Below are positions 9,443 through 19,085 of a stretch of 64,000 nt of DNA, in pieces. The notes under the pieces were generated by a model. That model ran no database searches. It saw only the letters and a program-made list of their open reading frames with translations, and was not told where the DNA came from. A program made the position numbers and the translations under genes. How positions within the stretch are numbered: position 1 is the first letter of the stretch; every line of letters begins with the position of its first letter. Origin of the DNA: Peptidiphaga gingivicola (GTDB lineage: Bacteria > Actinomycetota > Actinomycetes > Actinomycetales > Actinomycetaceae); assembly GCF_001652275.1 (NCBI RefSeq), contig NZ_LVZK01000003.1:248001-312000 (forward strand). The letters are read 5' to 3'.

Positions 9443-10327
9443 TCAAGTCGCAAACGGCGCGGTCATCATCGCGTAACAGACCGGCGCCCACATGAGGATC
9501 GAGTCGATGCGGTCGAGCATTCCTCCGTGGCCGGGGAAGATGGATCCCATGTCTTTGACATCCAAATCGCGTTTGAGAAGCGACTCGGACAGGTCGCCGA
9601 CGGTCGAGCAGAGCACGGCTGCGATCCCTACGAGCAAGGCGACCGGCCATGGGCGATCCAACGCCGAGCCGACCAGAGCTAAGGAGAGCGCGACGGCCGC
9701 AACGAGAGAGCCGGCAAAGCCTTCCCAGGATTTCTTGGGCGAGACGGAAGGGCTCATCGGATGGCGGCCCCACAGCACGCCGAAGGCCCAACCGCCTGTG
9801 TCGGAGAAGGCTGGCATGAGGATAAGCAGCGCCACCATCCACTCGGCTCGCGGAAGGCCGGCGAGCGCTACCGCGAAAGAGCCGAGCAGGCCGATCCATC
9901 CCAAGGCGAAAACGGCTGCTGCGGCGTCGCCGGACCAGGGGCTCGGATGCCTCCGCCTTTCCGCCCAGCGCCAGAGAACGACTGCGACGGCGGCCACGCA
10001 GTAGGCCGCAAGCCCGGCGAGCGGGCCTCTCGCCCACGTCGCACCGACCATCGCGAGGATCCCGCACCACAGCGGCAGCAGGGGAATGTGGCGCCCCTTG
10101 TTGAGGAATGCCCCGGCGACCTCCCACAGGGCCACGCACAAGGCGGCGGCCACGAGTACGACGAAGACCTCCATGCGCCACAGGACGCTGAGAGCAACGA
10201 GGCCCAAAAGCCCGAAGGCGACGGGTACCGCCGCTTTGAGGTTCCTTCCCGCTTTAGACGCCGACGGCTCGGGCGGCTTGGGCGGGTGGGGCGCCAGCCG
10301 AGACGTCAGATTGCGCAACTCGCCCAT
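9443..10327 (-). CDS. cdsA: Phosphatidate cytidylyltransferase
   Basis: 294-residue integral membrane enzyme making CDP-diacylglycerol from phosphatidate and CTP. A proline-rich cytosolic N-terminus (HPPKPPEPS) precedes about eight hydrophobic segments. The C-terminal family signature is clear: GDLSESLLKRDLDVKDMGSI..HGGMLDRIDS. The ATG at 10327 starts 7 bases after the frr stop; the open frame extends into frr but that part is shadow. Confidence 0.95.
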   Translation of the reverse strand: MGELRNLTSRLAPHPPKPPEPSASKAGRNLKAAVPVAFGLLGLVALSVLWRMEVFVVLVAAALCVALWEVAGAFLNKGRHIPLLPLWCGILAMVGATWARGPLAGLAAYCVAAVAVVLWRWAERRRHPSPWSGDAAAAVFALGWIGLLGSFAVALAGLPRAEWMVALLILMPAFSDTGGWAFGVLWGRHPMSPSVSPKKSWEGFAGSLVAAVALSLALVGSALDRPWPVALLVGIAAVLCSTVGDLSESLLKRDLDVKDMGSIFPGHGGMLDRIDSILMWAPVCYAMMTAPFAT

Positions 10328-10334
10328 CGCCGTC

Positions 10335-10892
10335 TCAGACCTCGAGGAGTTCCTTTTCCTTGCCTTCGAGCACTTTGTCCACCTGCTCAACGTGGCGCTT
10401 CGTCAACCCGTCAAGCTTTTCCTCGGCGCGCTTGACGTCGTCTTCGCCTGCTTCGCCGTCCTTCTTGATCTTGTCGAGGGCTTCCTTGGCCTTGCGGCGA
10501 ATCCCGCGAACGGCCACGCGCGCTTCCTCGGCTTTGTTCCTGGCGAGCTTGACGTAATCGCGGCGTCGCTCCTCCGTCAGGGCGGGAAGGACGACGCGGA
10601 TCAGGTTGCCGTCGTCGGTCGGGTTGACTCCTAGATCGGACTCGCGCAGGGCCTTGTCGATAGACGCCATGGCCGACCGGTCGAAAGGAGTGATCAAAAC
10701 TGTGCGCGCCTCGGGAATCGCAATGGTTCCCAGCTGTTGCAAGGGGGTCGGCGCGCCGTAGTAGTCGACGAGGATCGCGTTGAACATCGCGGCGTTGGCT
10801 CTGCCCGAGCGGATGCCGCTGAACTCGTTGCGCGCGACCTCGACGGTCTTTTCCATTTTTTCCTCGGCTTCGAGGAGCGTCTCGTCAATCAT
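10335..10892 (-). CDS. frr: Ribosome recycling factor
   Basis: 185 residues, the normal RRF length. Family segments include [60 protein letters not shown] and a C-terminal helix ending [18 protein letters not shown]. With EF-G it splits post-termination ribosomes. The ATG at 10892 is followed by [13 protein letters not shown]. It is encoded between pyrH (34 bases upstream) and cdsA. Confidence 0.98.
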   Translation of the reverse strand: MIDETLLEAEEKMEKTVEVARNEFSGIRSGRANAAMFNAILVDYYGAPTPLQQLGTIAIPEARTVLITPFDRSAMASIDKALRESDLGVNPTDDGNLIRVVLPALTEERRRDYVKLARNKAEEARVAVRGIRRKAKEALDKIKKDGEAGEDDVKRAEEKLDGLTKRHVEQVDKVLEGKEKELLEV

Positions 10893-10926
10893 GGTTGTCC
10901 TTTTCTGCTCGAAAGCTGGCCAAGCG

Positions 10927-11673
10927 CTATCTGGATGCCGATACAAGCGTACCGATCTTTTCGCCTCGCAGTGCGCGCGTAACGTTGGTGGATTCGCCCA
11001 TTCCGAACACCCGCATGGCCACGTCGTTGTCCTGGCACAGCGAGAAGGCCGCGGCGTCGACCACCCTCAAACCTTGGGAAATCGCCTGTTCGTAGGTGAT
11101 GAAATCCAGCTTGACCGCATCGGGGTTCATCTTCGGGTCCGCGGTGTAGACCCCGTCGACGCCGTTCTTCCCGACGAGGATCTCGTCGCAGCGAAGCTCG
11201 GCCGCACGTTGCGCAGCCACTGTGTCGGTTGAGAAGTAGGGCATTCCCGCACCCGCCCCGAACACAACGACCCTCCCCTTTTCGAGGTGGCGGACGGCCC
11301 GCAGCGGAATGTACGGCTCGGCCACCTGGGTCATTGTGATGGCGGTTTGAACCCGGCAGGGAATTCCGGCGCGCTCAACGAAGTCTTGAAGGGCGATGGC
11401 GTTCATGACGGTGCCGAGCATGCCCATGTAATCCGCGCGGGCACGGTCCATTCCCCGCGCCTGCAGTTCGGCGCCGCGGAAAAAGTTGCCTCCGCCGACG
11501 ACGATGGCCACCTGCACGCCGTCGCGGACCGCCTCGGCGATCTCCGCCGCCACTCGGGTGAGCACGTCGGCGTCCAGCCCGACCGCCCCTCCGCCGAACA
11601 TTTCCCCGGACAGCTTGAGAAGGACCCTTCTCCTGCGTTTGCCGTCAGGGCCAGAATGAATCGCTTCCGCCAC
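10927..11673 (-). CDS. pyrH: UMP kinase
   Basis: 248-residue amino-acid-kinase-fold enzyme phosphorylating UMP to UDP. Motifs: [11 protein letters not shown] (ATP loop), [38 protein letters not shown] and [15 protein letters not shown]. The GTG start at 11673 is preceded by GGGAAGG at good spacing; the upstream frame is not conserved family sequence. First gene of the pyrH-frr-cdsA run. In most actinobacteria it directly follows tsf; here tag and two plus-strand genes lie between. Confidence 0.96.
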   Translation of the reverse strand: MAEAIHSGPDGKRRRRVLLKLSGEMFGGGAVGLDADVLTRVAAEIAEAVRDGVQVAIVVGGGNFFRGAELQARGMDRARADYMGMLGTVMNAIALQDFVERAGIPCRVQTAITMTQVAEPYIPLRAVRHLEKGRVVVFGAGAGMPYFSTDTVAAQRAAELRCDEILVGKNGVDGVYTADPKMNPDAVKLDFITYEQAISQGLRVVDAAAFSLCQDNDVAMRVFGMGESTNVTRALRGEKIGTLVSASR

Positions 11674-11764
11674 CTCGTGTCCTTCCCTCTTCCAAATAGA
11701 TGGGTTCAATGCCAGGTTCAAGAGTAGCAGCGCCCGAGAATGCCGGCGAAGCAAAGCAACGCGG

Positions 11765-11807
11765 CCCGCCCGGGTTCGGGCTGAAGGGGAACCCGGACCC
11801 GGGTGGG
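11765..11807 (-). terminator. GC-rich hairpin downstream of tag
   Basis: CCCGCCCGGGT pairs with ACCCGGGTGGG (one G-T) and an alternative inner stem CCGGGTT/AACCCGG overlaps it. It follows the tag stop on the minus strand and precedes pyrH, so it probably insulates the two. Confidence 0.5.
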
Positions 11808-11821
11808 AGTCTTGCGGCGAG

Positions 11822-12577
11822 TCAGACGGCCTTCAGCCTGCCCCACGCTTCGTGGTATTCGAGCGGCTCCACTCCGGGATACGTCTCCGGCCCGTCGGGC
11901 CACTCACCCTCCCACACGCCGGACCTTCCGCGCTCGCGCGAACCCACGAGGTGTCCGTCGACCATTCCTATCGCCAGCATGAGGGCGAAGCACGTCGTCG
12001 GGCCGACGAAGCGAAATCCGCGCCCGCGCAGGGCGGCCGCCATCGCCGAAGATTCGGGCGTGTGCTGGGGAATGTCCTCCGACCGTTCGGGGAAGATGTT
12101 GACCTCGGGTTGAAACGACCAAACGAAGGACGGAAGCCCTCCGGATTCACGCAGCGCAAGGGTCGCCCGGGCATTGTGTATCGTCGCCTCGATTTTCACT
12201 CGGTTTCGAATGATGGCTGAGTTTGCCAGGAGCCGTTCAACGTCCTTTTCGCCGAACTCGGCCACCGCCTCGGGGTCGAATTTTGCGAACGCCTCCCTGA
12301 AAGCCTCCCTTTTGCGCAACACCGTCAACCACGAGAGGCCTGCCTGGAAGGCTTCGAGGCACAGTCTCTCGTAGATGCCGGCCTCCGTGCGCACGGGCAT
12401 GCCCCATTCCTCCGCGTGGTACGCCGCCAACAGCGGGTCCGCGGCCGCCCATCGGGGAATCTTCGTCAAGGCCTCGTCCGTCGCCGACGACGACGCCTCT
12501 TCCCCGGCGGCCCTTCCGGCGCTGTTCTTTTCGCTGCCGCGCCCTTCCTCGGCCGTTCTTCGCTCCTGCTCGTTCAT
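11822..12577 (-). CDS. tag: DNA-3-methyladenine glycosylase I
   Basis: 251 residues. After a disordered ~40-residue N-terminus, the family core is seen: W-rich [74 protein letters not shown], and near the end [20 protein letters not shown] followed by DGH. It excises 3-methyladenine from alkylated DNA. It is divergent from the ACT-domain gene, with about 196 bases between the two starts. The ATG at 12577 is chosen because further upstream sequence is not family-like. Confidence 0.93.
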   Translation of the reverse strand: MNEQERRTAEEGRGSEKNSAGRAAGEEASSSATDEALTKIPRWAAADPLLAAYHAEEWGMPVRTEAGIYERLCLEAFQAGLSWLTVLRKREAFREAFAKFDPEAVAEFGEKDVERLLANSAIIRNRVKIEATIHNARATLALRESGGLPSFVWSFQPEVNIFPERSEDIPQHTPESSAMAAALRGRGFRFVGPTTCFALMLAIGMVDGHLVGSRERGRSGVWEGEWPDGPETYPGVEPLEYHEAWGRLKAV

Positions 12578-12759
12578 GTCCTCCACCTTAGAGCGGGAAG
12601 AATGCCTCCGGCGTCCCCAAAACAGCGGTCTGTGGAAAGACCCTGCGTCGCCGATGCCTGTGGACCACCGACTCATTTCATTCTGCGCGGCGGCGCAAGT
12701 TCGCGCGGCGGCGCAAAACGCTCGGCGCCCGATGACGGGGCCCGCCGCCCCGGAGCGTG

Positions 12760-12771
12760 ACACAATTGTGT
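12760..12771. promoter_or_regulatory. 12-bp palindrome just before the ACT-domain gene
   Basis: ACACAATTGTGT is a perfect palindrome ending 2 bases before the ATG at 12774. CACAAT within it could serve as a -10 element, which would put the transcript start at or next to the ATG (leaderless mRNA). There is no Shine-Dalgarno at normal distance. An operator role is inference. Confidence 0.4.
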
Positions 12772-12773
12772 GC

Positions 12774-13043
12774 ATGCGCGCCATCATGACAGTCACGGGA
12801 CTCGACCACACGGGAATCATCGCCGCGGTCTCGGGGGCTTTAGCCGAGCGGGACGTCAACATCACGAACGTTTCGCAGACGCTCATGGGAAATTACTTCA
12901 CCATGATCCTTCAGATCGACTTCGACGACGACGTCCTTCCGCTCGTCGACCTTCAGCGAACCATGACGGACGTCGGAAAGGCCGAGGGCCTGGAGATTCG
13001 AATCCAATCCGAGGCGATCTTCGACGCCATGCACAAGCTGTAG
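12774..13043 (+). CDS. ACT domain protein (UPF0237)
   Basis: 89-residue single ACT domain: [40 protein letters not shown] and [14 protein letters not shown] match the UPF0237 family, a stand-alone amino-acid-sensing fold. The UPF0210 gene follows 35 bases downstream, a pairing found in many bacteria and archaea. The ligand is unknown. The start could also be the ATG at 12786; both lack a clear ribosome-binding site. Confidence 0.9.
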   Translation: MRAIMTVTGLDHTGIIAAVSGALAERDVNITNVSQTLMGNYFTMILQIDFDDDVLPLVDLQRTMTDVGKAEGLEIRIQSEAIFDAMHKL

Positions 13044-13078
13044 GCACGGGGCGCAAGCGGGCAGGCACAAGCGGAACA

Positions 13079-14431
13079 ATGGACACAGCAAGCAACATCC
13101 TCGAAACGATCGAGATGATCTCGGAAGACCGTCTCGACATTCGGACCGTGACGATGGGGGTCTCGCTCCTCGATTGCGCCGACTCTGACGGGAGGCGGGC
13201 CAGAAGACGCTGCTGCGAACGCATCGTCAAGCGCGCCGCCGATCTGGTGTCGGTGTGCGAGGCGATCGAGGCGGAACTCGGCATACCGATCATCAACAAG
13301 CGCGTCTCCGTCACTCCTATTGCCCTCGTGGCCGCCGCCTCGCGCGAATCCGACCTGACGCCCTGGGCTCACATGCTCGACGAAGCAGCGGCCGCCGTCG
13401 GCGTCGACTTCATCGGCGGATTCTCGGCTCTCGTCGAAAAAGGGGCGACGGCGAGCGACCTCGCCCTCATCGATTCAATCCCCGAGGCTCTGTCCTCGAC
13501 CAAGGTCGTGTGTTCGTCGGTCAATGTGGGATCCTCTCGCGCGGGAATCAACATGGACGCCGTCCGGGCCATGGGCGAGGCGATCACGGCCTCCGCCCGA
13601 GCCACCGAAAACGGGCTGGGAGCGGCCAAGCTCGTCGTCTTCGCCAACTCAGTGGGCGACAACCCGTTCATGGCGGGCGCTTTCCACGGCGTCGAGATGC
13701 CCGATTGCGTCGTGTCCGTGGGAGTCTCCGGCCCCGGCGTCGTCACCCGGGCGATTGCCTCGGCCGCGGGCGAGCCCTTCGACGCGCTCGCCGAGACCGT
13801 CAAGAAATCGGCCTTTAAGATCACTCGCATGGGAGAGCTCGTGGGGCGCATGGCCGCCGAGCGCCTCGGAGTCGACTTCGGAATCGTCGACCTGTCCCTC
13901 GCGCCGACCTCGGAAATCGGCGATTCGGTGGCTCGCGCGCTCGAGGCGATGGGATTGGAGCGCGTCGGCGCGCACGGGACGACGGCGGCGCTGGCCCTGC
14001 TCAACGACGCGGTGAAGAAGGGCGGCCTCATGGCGTGCTCTCGGGTCGGCGGCCTTTCGGGGTCGTTCATCCCAGTGTCCGAGGACGAGGGCATGATCGA
14101 GGCCGCGGAGGCCGGCGCGATTTCGCTGGCAAAGCTGGAGGCGATGACAGCGATCTGCTCGGTGGGCCTCGACATGGTCGCTGTTCCGGGCGACACCCCT
14201 TCCTCGACGATCGCGGGAATGATCGCCGACGAGGCGGCGATCGGCGTCATGAACCACAAGACGACGGCGGTGCGGATCATTCCCGCTCCGGGCACGGCCC
14301 CGGGCGACGTCGTCGAATTCGGAGGCCTTCTCGGCAGGGCGCCCGTCATGCCGGTCAGCCCGTACTCCAACGAAGCCTTCATCGGCCGAGGGGGGCTCAT
14401 GCCGGCCCCCGTCCACGGCTTCAAGAACTGA
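13079..14431 (+). CDS. UPF0210 (DUF711, PFL-like) protein
   Basis: 450 residues, the full length of the family. Recognisable parts: [25 protein letters not shown] at the N-terminus, [59 protein letters not shown] and the C-terminal [15 protein letters not shown]. The family has a pyruvate-formate-lyase-like fold but no demonstrated activity that I can name. Co-transcribed with the ACT-domain gene, which probably senses its ligand. Confidence 0.93.
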   Translation: MDTASNILETIEMISEDRLDIRTVTMGVSLLDCADSDGRRARRRCCERIVKRAADLVSVCEAIEAELGIPIINKRVSVTPIALVAAASRESDLTPWAHMLDEAAAAVGVDFIGGFSALVEKGATASDLALIDSIPEALSSTKVVCSSVNVGSSRAGINMDAVRAMGEAITASARATENGLGAAKLVVFANSVGDNPFMAGAFHGVEMPDCVVSVGVSGPGVVTRAIASAAGEPFDALAETVKKSAFKITRMGELVGRMAAERLGVDFGIVDLSLAPTSEIGDSVARALEAMGLERVGAHGTTAALALLNDAVKKGGLMACSRVGGLSGSFIPVSEDEGMIEAAEAGAISLAKLEAMTAICSVGLDMVAVPGDTPSSTIAGMIADEAAIGVMNHKTTAVRIIPAPGTAPGDVVEFGGLLGRAPVMPVSPYSNEAFIGRGGLMPAPVHGFKN

Positions 14432-14481
14432 GGGCCAAGCGGCCTGCAAACGACGCAGTCGGCAGGCGCCGGCCTGCAAGC

Positions 14482-14526
14482 GAGGGAGGGGCCCGGCGGG
14501 TCCCTCCCTCATGAGTTTTATTCTTT
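14482..14526 (+). terminator. Rho-independent terminator after the UPF0210 gene
   Basis: GAGGGAGGG and CCCTCCCTC form a perfect 9-bp stem around a GC-rich loop, followed by ATGAGTTTTATTCTTTT. It lies between the convergent UPF0210 and tsf genes. Confidence 0.85.
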
Positions 14527-14667
14527 TGTTCTCATGTCTTCATGCGCTTCAGCGCCTTCGTGCCCACCCACAGGGAGCCGCCGAAAAGCGCTTTCCGTCA
14601 AGGCGGCTCCAGGACCATCCTCCCGGCAAACGCACATGCGACAGACGAACTTGTTTCGTGCGCAGGC

Positions 14668-15516
14668 TCACTCTGCGGAGGCGCCGACGCGCAGTCGCGC
14701 GAAAGCGGTCACCTTGCCGCCGGCGTCGGAGACGATCTTGCCCACGCTGACCTTGGGGTCGCGGGCAAAGCCCTGCTCCAAAAGCACGACCGACTTGTAG
14801 AAGCCGTTCATGCGGCCCTGGACGATCTTCGGCACGGCGTTTTCCGGCTTTCCTTCGGCGATCGTCGTCTCGGTCGCGATGCGCTCCTCGGCCTCGACGA
14901 CGTCGGCGGGAACCGACTCGCGGTCGAGGTAGGTCGGATCGAGAGCCGCAATGTGGACGGCGACGTCGTGGGCGACCGATGCGCCCGCGGCGTCGGTGGC
15001 CACCAGAACGCCGACCTGAGGAGGAAGGTCCGGATTGGTCCGATGCATGTAGGCCTCGACGTGCTCGCCTTCGACGACGGCGACGTGGGAAACCTCCATC
15101 TTCTCCCCGATGACCGCGATGAGCCCCTCGACGCGGTCCTTGACCGTTTCCTTGCCCAGCTTGGCGGCGAGAACCGACTCGACGTCGGAGGCGCCCGCCT
15201 CGACGGCCGCCTGGAGGATCTCGTCGGCCATCGCGATGAACTTCTCGTTCTTCGCAACGAAATCGGTTTCGGCGTTGACCTCGATGAGCACGCCTCGCTT
15301 GCCCTTCCCGGCGTCGTACACGGCGGAGGCCACCAAGCCGTTGACCGCGGAGCGCCCCTCGCGCTTGGCGACCGCCTTGAGGCCCTTGACGCGAAGAAGC
15401 TCCTCGGCCTTGGCCGCGTCTCCGTCCGCCTCCTCGAGCGCCTTCTTGACGTCCATCATGCCGGCGCCGGTCTTCTCACGCAGAGCTTTGATGTCTGCGG
15501 AGCCGTAATTGGCCAT
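14668..15516 (-). CDS. tsf: Translation elongation factor Ts
   Basis: 282 residues. The N-terminal UBA-like domain (ADIKALREKTGAGMMDVKKAL) and the signature KVIVEVNAETDF-type segment (LIEVNAETDFVAKNEKF) are present. It is the nucleotide exchange factor for EF-Tu. Encoded 28 bases after rpsB with no terminator between, so the two are co-transcribed; a bidirectionally usable hairpin at 14482-14510 lies beyond its stop. Confidence 0.98.
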   Translation of the reverse strand: MANYGSADIKALREKTGAGMMDVKKALEEADGDAAKAEELLRVKGLKAVAKREGRSAVNGLVASAVYDAGKGKRGVLIEVNAETDFVAKNEKFIAMADEILQAAVEAGASDVESVLAAKLGKETVKDRVEGLIAVIGEKMEVSHVAVVEGEHVEAYMHRTNPDLPPQVGVLVATDAAGASVAHDVAVHIAALDPTYLDRESVPADVVEAEERIATETTIAEGKPENAVPKIVQGRMNGFYKSVVLLEQGFARDPKVSVGKIVSDAGGKVTAFARLRVGASAE

Positions 15517-15544
15517 TCTTGTTCCTCTTTCTCAGTCTTGTTTC

Positions 15545-16435
15545 TCAGTCCTGCTTGGCTTCGTCTGCCGAATCGGCCGACGGGGCCGAATCCGGAGAGT
15601 CGGGGGAATCGGGCGAGTCGGGGGAATCGGGCGAATCCGGAGATTCGGCCTTCGCCTCTTCGGGCTTTTCCTCCGCGGCGCCGGCGAGGATCTCACGCTC
15701 CCACTCGGGCATGGGCTCGGCGGCCTCGGCGCCGGAGGCGCCCCCACCGCGGGAAACAAGGCCTTCGGCGACGGCGTCGGCCACTACGCGGGTGAGCAGG
15801 CCCACGGAGCCGATGGAATCGTCGTTGCCGGGAATCGGGTAAGTCACCTCGTCGGGGTCGCAATTCGTGTCGAGGATCGCGACGACGGGGATGTCGAGCT
15901 TCTTGGCCTCTGCGACGGCGAGGTGCTCCTTCTTCGTGTCGACGACCCAGACGGCGGAGGGCACGCGAGCCATGTCGCGGATGCCGCCGAGGGTGCGCTC
16001 GAGCTTGTCCTTCTCGCGGCGCATCATGAGGAGCTCTTTCTTTGTGCGCCCGGAGGATGCGACGTCGTCGAAGTCGATCTGCTCGAGCTCGCGAAGACGC
16101 TGGAGGCGCTTGGCCACCGTGGAGAAATTGGTCAGCATGCCGCCGAGCCAACGCTGGTTGACGTAGGGCATGCCCACGCGCTCGGCCTGCTCGCGGACGG
16201 CCTCCTGCGCCTGCTTCTTAGTGCCGATGAAGAGGATCGTGCCGCCGTGGGCGACGGTCTGCTTGACGAAGTCGAAGGTGCGGTCGATGTCGACGAGCGT
16301 CTTTTGAAGGTCAATGATGTAGATCGAATTGCGCTCGGTGAGGATGTAGCGCTTCATCTTGGGGTTCCACCGGCGGGTCTGGTGCCCGAAGTGGACGCCG
16401 GCTTCAAGCAGCTGGCGCATGCTAACGACTGCCAT
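15545..16435 (-). CDS. rpsB: 30S ribosomal protein S2 with repetitive acidic tail
   Basis: 296 residues. The S2 core is complete ([64 protein letters not shown]-type segment, PIPGNDDS). After about residue 240 comes a non-conserved tail with six consecutive Ser-Pro-Asp units and an acidic end ([11 protein letters not shown]). The tail is encoded by near-identical 9-base repeats at about 15590-15645. Followed by tsf. Confidence 0.97.
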   Translation of the reverse strand: MAVVSMRQLLEAGVHFGHQTRRWNPKMKRYILTERNSIYIIDLQKTLVDIDRTFDFVKQTVAHGGTILFIGTKKQAQEAVREQAERVGMPYVNQRWLGGMLTNFSTVAKRLQRLRELEQIDFDDVASSGRTKKELLMMRREKDKLERTLGGIRDMARVPSAVWVVDTKKEHLAVAEAKKLDIPVVAILDTNCDPDEVTYPIPGNDDSIGSVGLLTRVVADAVAEGLVSRGGGASGAEAAEPMPEWEREILAGAAEEKPEEAKAESPDSPDSPDSPDSPDSPDSAPSADSADEAKQD

Positions 16436-16858
16436 GGTCGTCCTTTCTCAGTGCGCAAAAGCGCGTTTCGGTTCTTGCTCGCCGCGGGGTCGCGGTCCGC
16501 CCTGGCGCTCGCCGTGCGCCGGGAGCCACGTGTGGCACCGCCCCGGAGACGTTGTGCGCGAGCGCGCGAATTTTGCCCAGCTGACGCCGGGCACCCCACC
16601 AGTGTAGTCGATCGCGGCCTCGTTTGCTTCCCGACGGCGAGGGACCGAATGCTTCACGGCAGCGAGGGACAGGATGCTTCACGGCGGCGAGGGAACGGCA
16701 TGCACGCGCGGCTCTTCGCCGGCGCGCAGACGGGGAGTCTTCGCCGGTCCACCGGCCGGGACGCGTCGCCCGGTCCACAGGCGGGGCAGACGCAGGCGCC
16801 GTTCACAGCCCCGATCGACGCCCGTCCCTTTTCCGTTTTGAACTCGGATACTCAGGGC
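16436..16858. other. Non-coding gap between rpsB and the M23 gene
   Basis: 423 bases between divergently transcribed genes. It must carry the rpsB-tsf promoter and that of the peptidase, but I could not pick convincing -35/-10 pairs. It holds the 25-bp tandem repeat described separately and GC-rich dyads around 16720-16770 (CTTCGCCGG repeated). Confidence 0.5.
16625..16698. repeat. 25-bp tandem repeat, 3 copies
   Basis: Three adjacent units beginning TGCTTC (16625, 16650, 16675) with consensus TGCTTCACGGCGGCGAGGGA plus about five variable bases. The first unit is the most diverged. They sit between the divergent rpsB and M23 genes. Confidence 0.75.
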
Positions 16859-17551
16859 ATGAAAGCGATATCAGCACTCATCGGCGTGGCCTCTCTGACG
16901 TTTTCAGGGCTCCTCGGAGCCTCGGACCCTCAAGGCCAGTCCGCGCAATCCCGGCCTTTCGCGGCGACGTTCGCCGAGTTCACCGGTCCGCCCGTGTCGG
17001 CTGCGCCGCGCAAACTGGCCGCCCGGCGAGTTTCGCCTCCGCGCACCCGGACGCTGCAGCGCAGCCAAACGACGCCGCGCAGCCGTGAGACAAGCCGCGA
17101 AAGCGGCCGCCCTCGAAGCGGCGAGGCCTCCCGTCTCCGCCGGGGCGCAGTCAAGGGCTCATTCGTGTGGCCGACGGGCGTCAAGGCGACGGTTGTGCGC
17201 CCTTTCGACCCTCCCGCGCGCAAATGGCTGAGCGGCCATCGCGGGGTCGACCTCGATGCGCCCGAGGGCGGAACGGTCGTCTCGGCGGGCGCGGGAACCG
17301 TCGTTTTCGCCGGAAAGGTTGCCGACAAGGACGTCGTGTCGATCGACCACGGCGGCCTGCGAACAACCTACGAACCCGTACGCCCTTCCGTCTCCGCCGG
17401 CGACAAGGTCAAAGCGGGAGACCCAATAGGAGTGCTCGAGGCCGGGCACTGTGTCCCGGCCTCTTGCCTCCACTGGGGAGCGCGCATCGGAAAAGACCGC
17501 TACATCGATCCCCTTTCCCTCCTTTACCCTGCGATTCGCCTTCTCAAATGA
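16859..17551 (+). CDS. M23-family (LytM-type) metallopeptidase, secreted
   Basis: 230 residues. An N-terminal hydrophobic segment (SALIGVASLTFSGLLGA) is a likely signal peptide. A basic Arg/Ser-rich linker follows, then the peptidase domain from about residue 105. Zinc ligands: HRGVD (H-x3-D) and the second motif CLHWG. The usual domain landmarks TVVSAGAGTVVFAGKV, VSIDHGGLRTTYEPV and GDPIGVLEAG are present. Such proteins cleave or help cleave peptidoglycan cross-bridges. The gene beside rpsB in actinobacteria is typically this one. The start at 16859 is the only Met giving a signal-like N-terminus. Confidence 0.9.
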   Translation: MKAISALIGVASLTFSGLLGASDPQGQSAQSRPFAATFAEFTGPPVSAAPRKLAARRVSPPRTRTLQRSQTTPRSRETSRESGRPRSGEASRLRRGAVKGSFVWPTGVKATVVRPFDPPARKWLSGHRGVDLDAPEGGTVVSAGAGTVVFAGKVADKDVVSIDHGGLRTTYEPVRPSVSAGDKVKAGDPIGVLEAGHCVPASCLHWGARIGKDRYIDPLSLLYPAIRLLK

Positions 17552-17666
17552 CTCGGCCGTTCGCCATCTCAGACGAAGGGAGTGTACGCGCGGGACTGTC
17601 TCGCCGAGGCGCCCCTCTCGCCGCAGGAGCCCGTTCACCGCCGCAATTATTTGCCGCCGCGGCCCT

Positions 17667-19013
17667 TTACTGCCACAGCCCTCCTGGAGCGAAGACGTCG
17701 TCGACGATTTCCTCAAACCATCCCAGTTCGCGGGCCACGTCGAGGACCGTGTAACGCGAACGGTAGTACATTGCACGCGGGAACGCAGCGCGGACGTCTT
17801 CTGGCGTCAGCCCGATGTCGCTCGGCACGCTCGGCGCCCCGGCGGAAGCAAGCGCCAGTTGGAGCTCCTTGGCGGGCATCAGCTGGCCCGCCAGTTTCGC
17901 GCGAAGCTGCGGCCAGGCTTGAACCAGTTTCTCGATGCGAGCGCGGATTCCTGCGGCGTCGACGTATTTTTCGCGCGTTTCATTTATCCCCTTGTCGATG
18001 AGCGGGCCGGACATGACACGGCGAATGTCATCCTCGACCTCGTCCCATGAGGGCCACCGGGAAACCACCGCGTCGATGTCCAAGCCCGCGACGTCGCGCT
18101 CCAGGAATTTCTCGTAGAAGCCCACCATCGCCAGCGTGCCTATCGCGACTTTGAATCCGTGGCTGAGCGGAGGGTCGAGTTCCGACCCCAGATGGTCGAG
18201 CTCCCACAGGTGGCTGAAGTAGTGTTCCGCGCCGGATGCGGGGCGAGTGCCCTGTGCGACCTGCATCGCCAAACCGGAAAGGACAAGGCCCTCGCACAGG
18301 CCTTCATAGGCTTCCGGAACTCCGGCTGCAAGCTCTGCCGGGCGCGACAGCGCCCCGCGGACACCGGTTTGAACGAGCTCCCACGCCAGGGGGTGGATGG
18401 GATCGACCCCGACCGCGTCCGCCAGCATCCAGTCGGCGCCGGCGGGAATCTTCGCCGAGAGGTCTCCGTACCCGGAAGAAGCCATGGGCCGCGGGGCCGC
18501 GGCAGCGACGTCGAGGTCGAAGACGACGACGCGCGGCGCGGGACACGGCATCGTGATCTTCACCCCGTCCTTGGTCATGGGCGCGCCGAATCCCGTGTAT
18601 CCATCCATCGAGGCCGCGGTTGCGACGACGGCGTAGGGCCGATCCAGCTCGCCCGAGGCGAGCTTCGACAGGTCGTTGAGGGTTCCCGAGCCGACTGCGA
18701 CCGCAAGCGCGTCCGTCTCGCGGAGCCTCTCCCGGATTTCCTCACAGTGCTCGTAGGAGGCGTAAAGGGTGGGAGATCCGGGGTAGACCATCGGCTCGGC
18801 AAGGTCGGCGCCCGCTTCGCGGAGCGACCTTTCGACGTCGGCTCCGGCGGCTTTCCACGTGCGCTCGTCGGCGACGAGCAGCGCTTTGCGCCCCCCTTCG
18901 AGCAGCTCGTCGCGAATGATCGTCCCCGAGGACGCGAGGACTCCCCTTCCAACATCGACGGTTTTGGTGTGGCTTGCATTCTCAAGCCCTTTTTCCACGA
19001 GTTCCGCGGTCAT
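17667..19013 (-). CDS. sn-Glycerol-1-phosphate dehydrogenase-like (AraM/EgsA) protein
   Basis: 448 residues. The dehydroquinate-synthase/iron-ADH fold is visible: NAD-binding AVAVGSGTLNDLSKLAS (GSGT-x2-D), then VVATAASMDGYTGFGAPMT, KIPAGADWMLAD and the metal histidines in ASGAEHYFSHLWEL and LSHGFKVAIG. Homologs include archaeal G1P dehydrogenase and Bacillus AraM, which reduce DHAP to glycerol-1-phosphate. The FGGY sugar kinase gene lies 72 bases upstream on the same strand, recalling the araM-containing ara operon. The exact substrate is not certain. Confidence 0.85.
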   Translation of the reverse strand: MTAELVEKGLENASHTKTVDVGRGVLASSGTIIRDELLEGGRKALLVADERTWKAAGADVERSLREAGADLAEPMVYPGSPTLYASYEHCEEIRERLRETDALAVAVGSGTLNDLSKLASGELDRPYAVVATAASMDGYTGFGAPMTKDGVKITMPCPAPRVVVFDLDVAAAAPRPMASSGYGDLSAKIPAGADWMLADAVGVDPIHPLAWELVQTGVRGALSRPAELAAGVPEAYEGLCEGLVLSGLAMQVAQGTRPASGAEHYFSHLWELDHLGSELDPPLSHGFKVAIGTLAMVGFYEKFLERDVAGLDIDAVVSRWPSWDEVEDDIRRVMSGPLIDKGINETREKYVDAAGIRARIEKLVQAWPQLRAKLAGQLMPAKELQLALASAGAPSVPSDIGLTPEDVRAAFPRAMYYRSRYTVLDVARELGWFEEIVDDVFAPGGLWQ

Positions 19014-19085
19014 CGTTCCTCTCTTTCGTTGCTTTGGCTTTCGTTGTCGGGCGATTGCGGCCTTTGCCCAAATCCCGCCTCCGGC

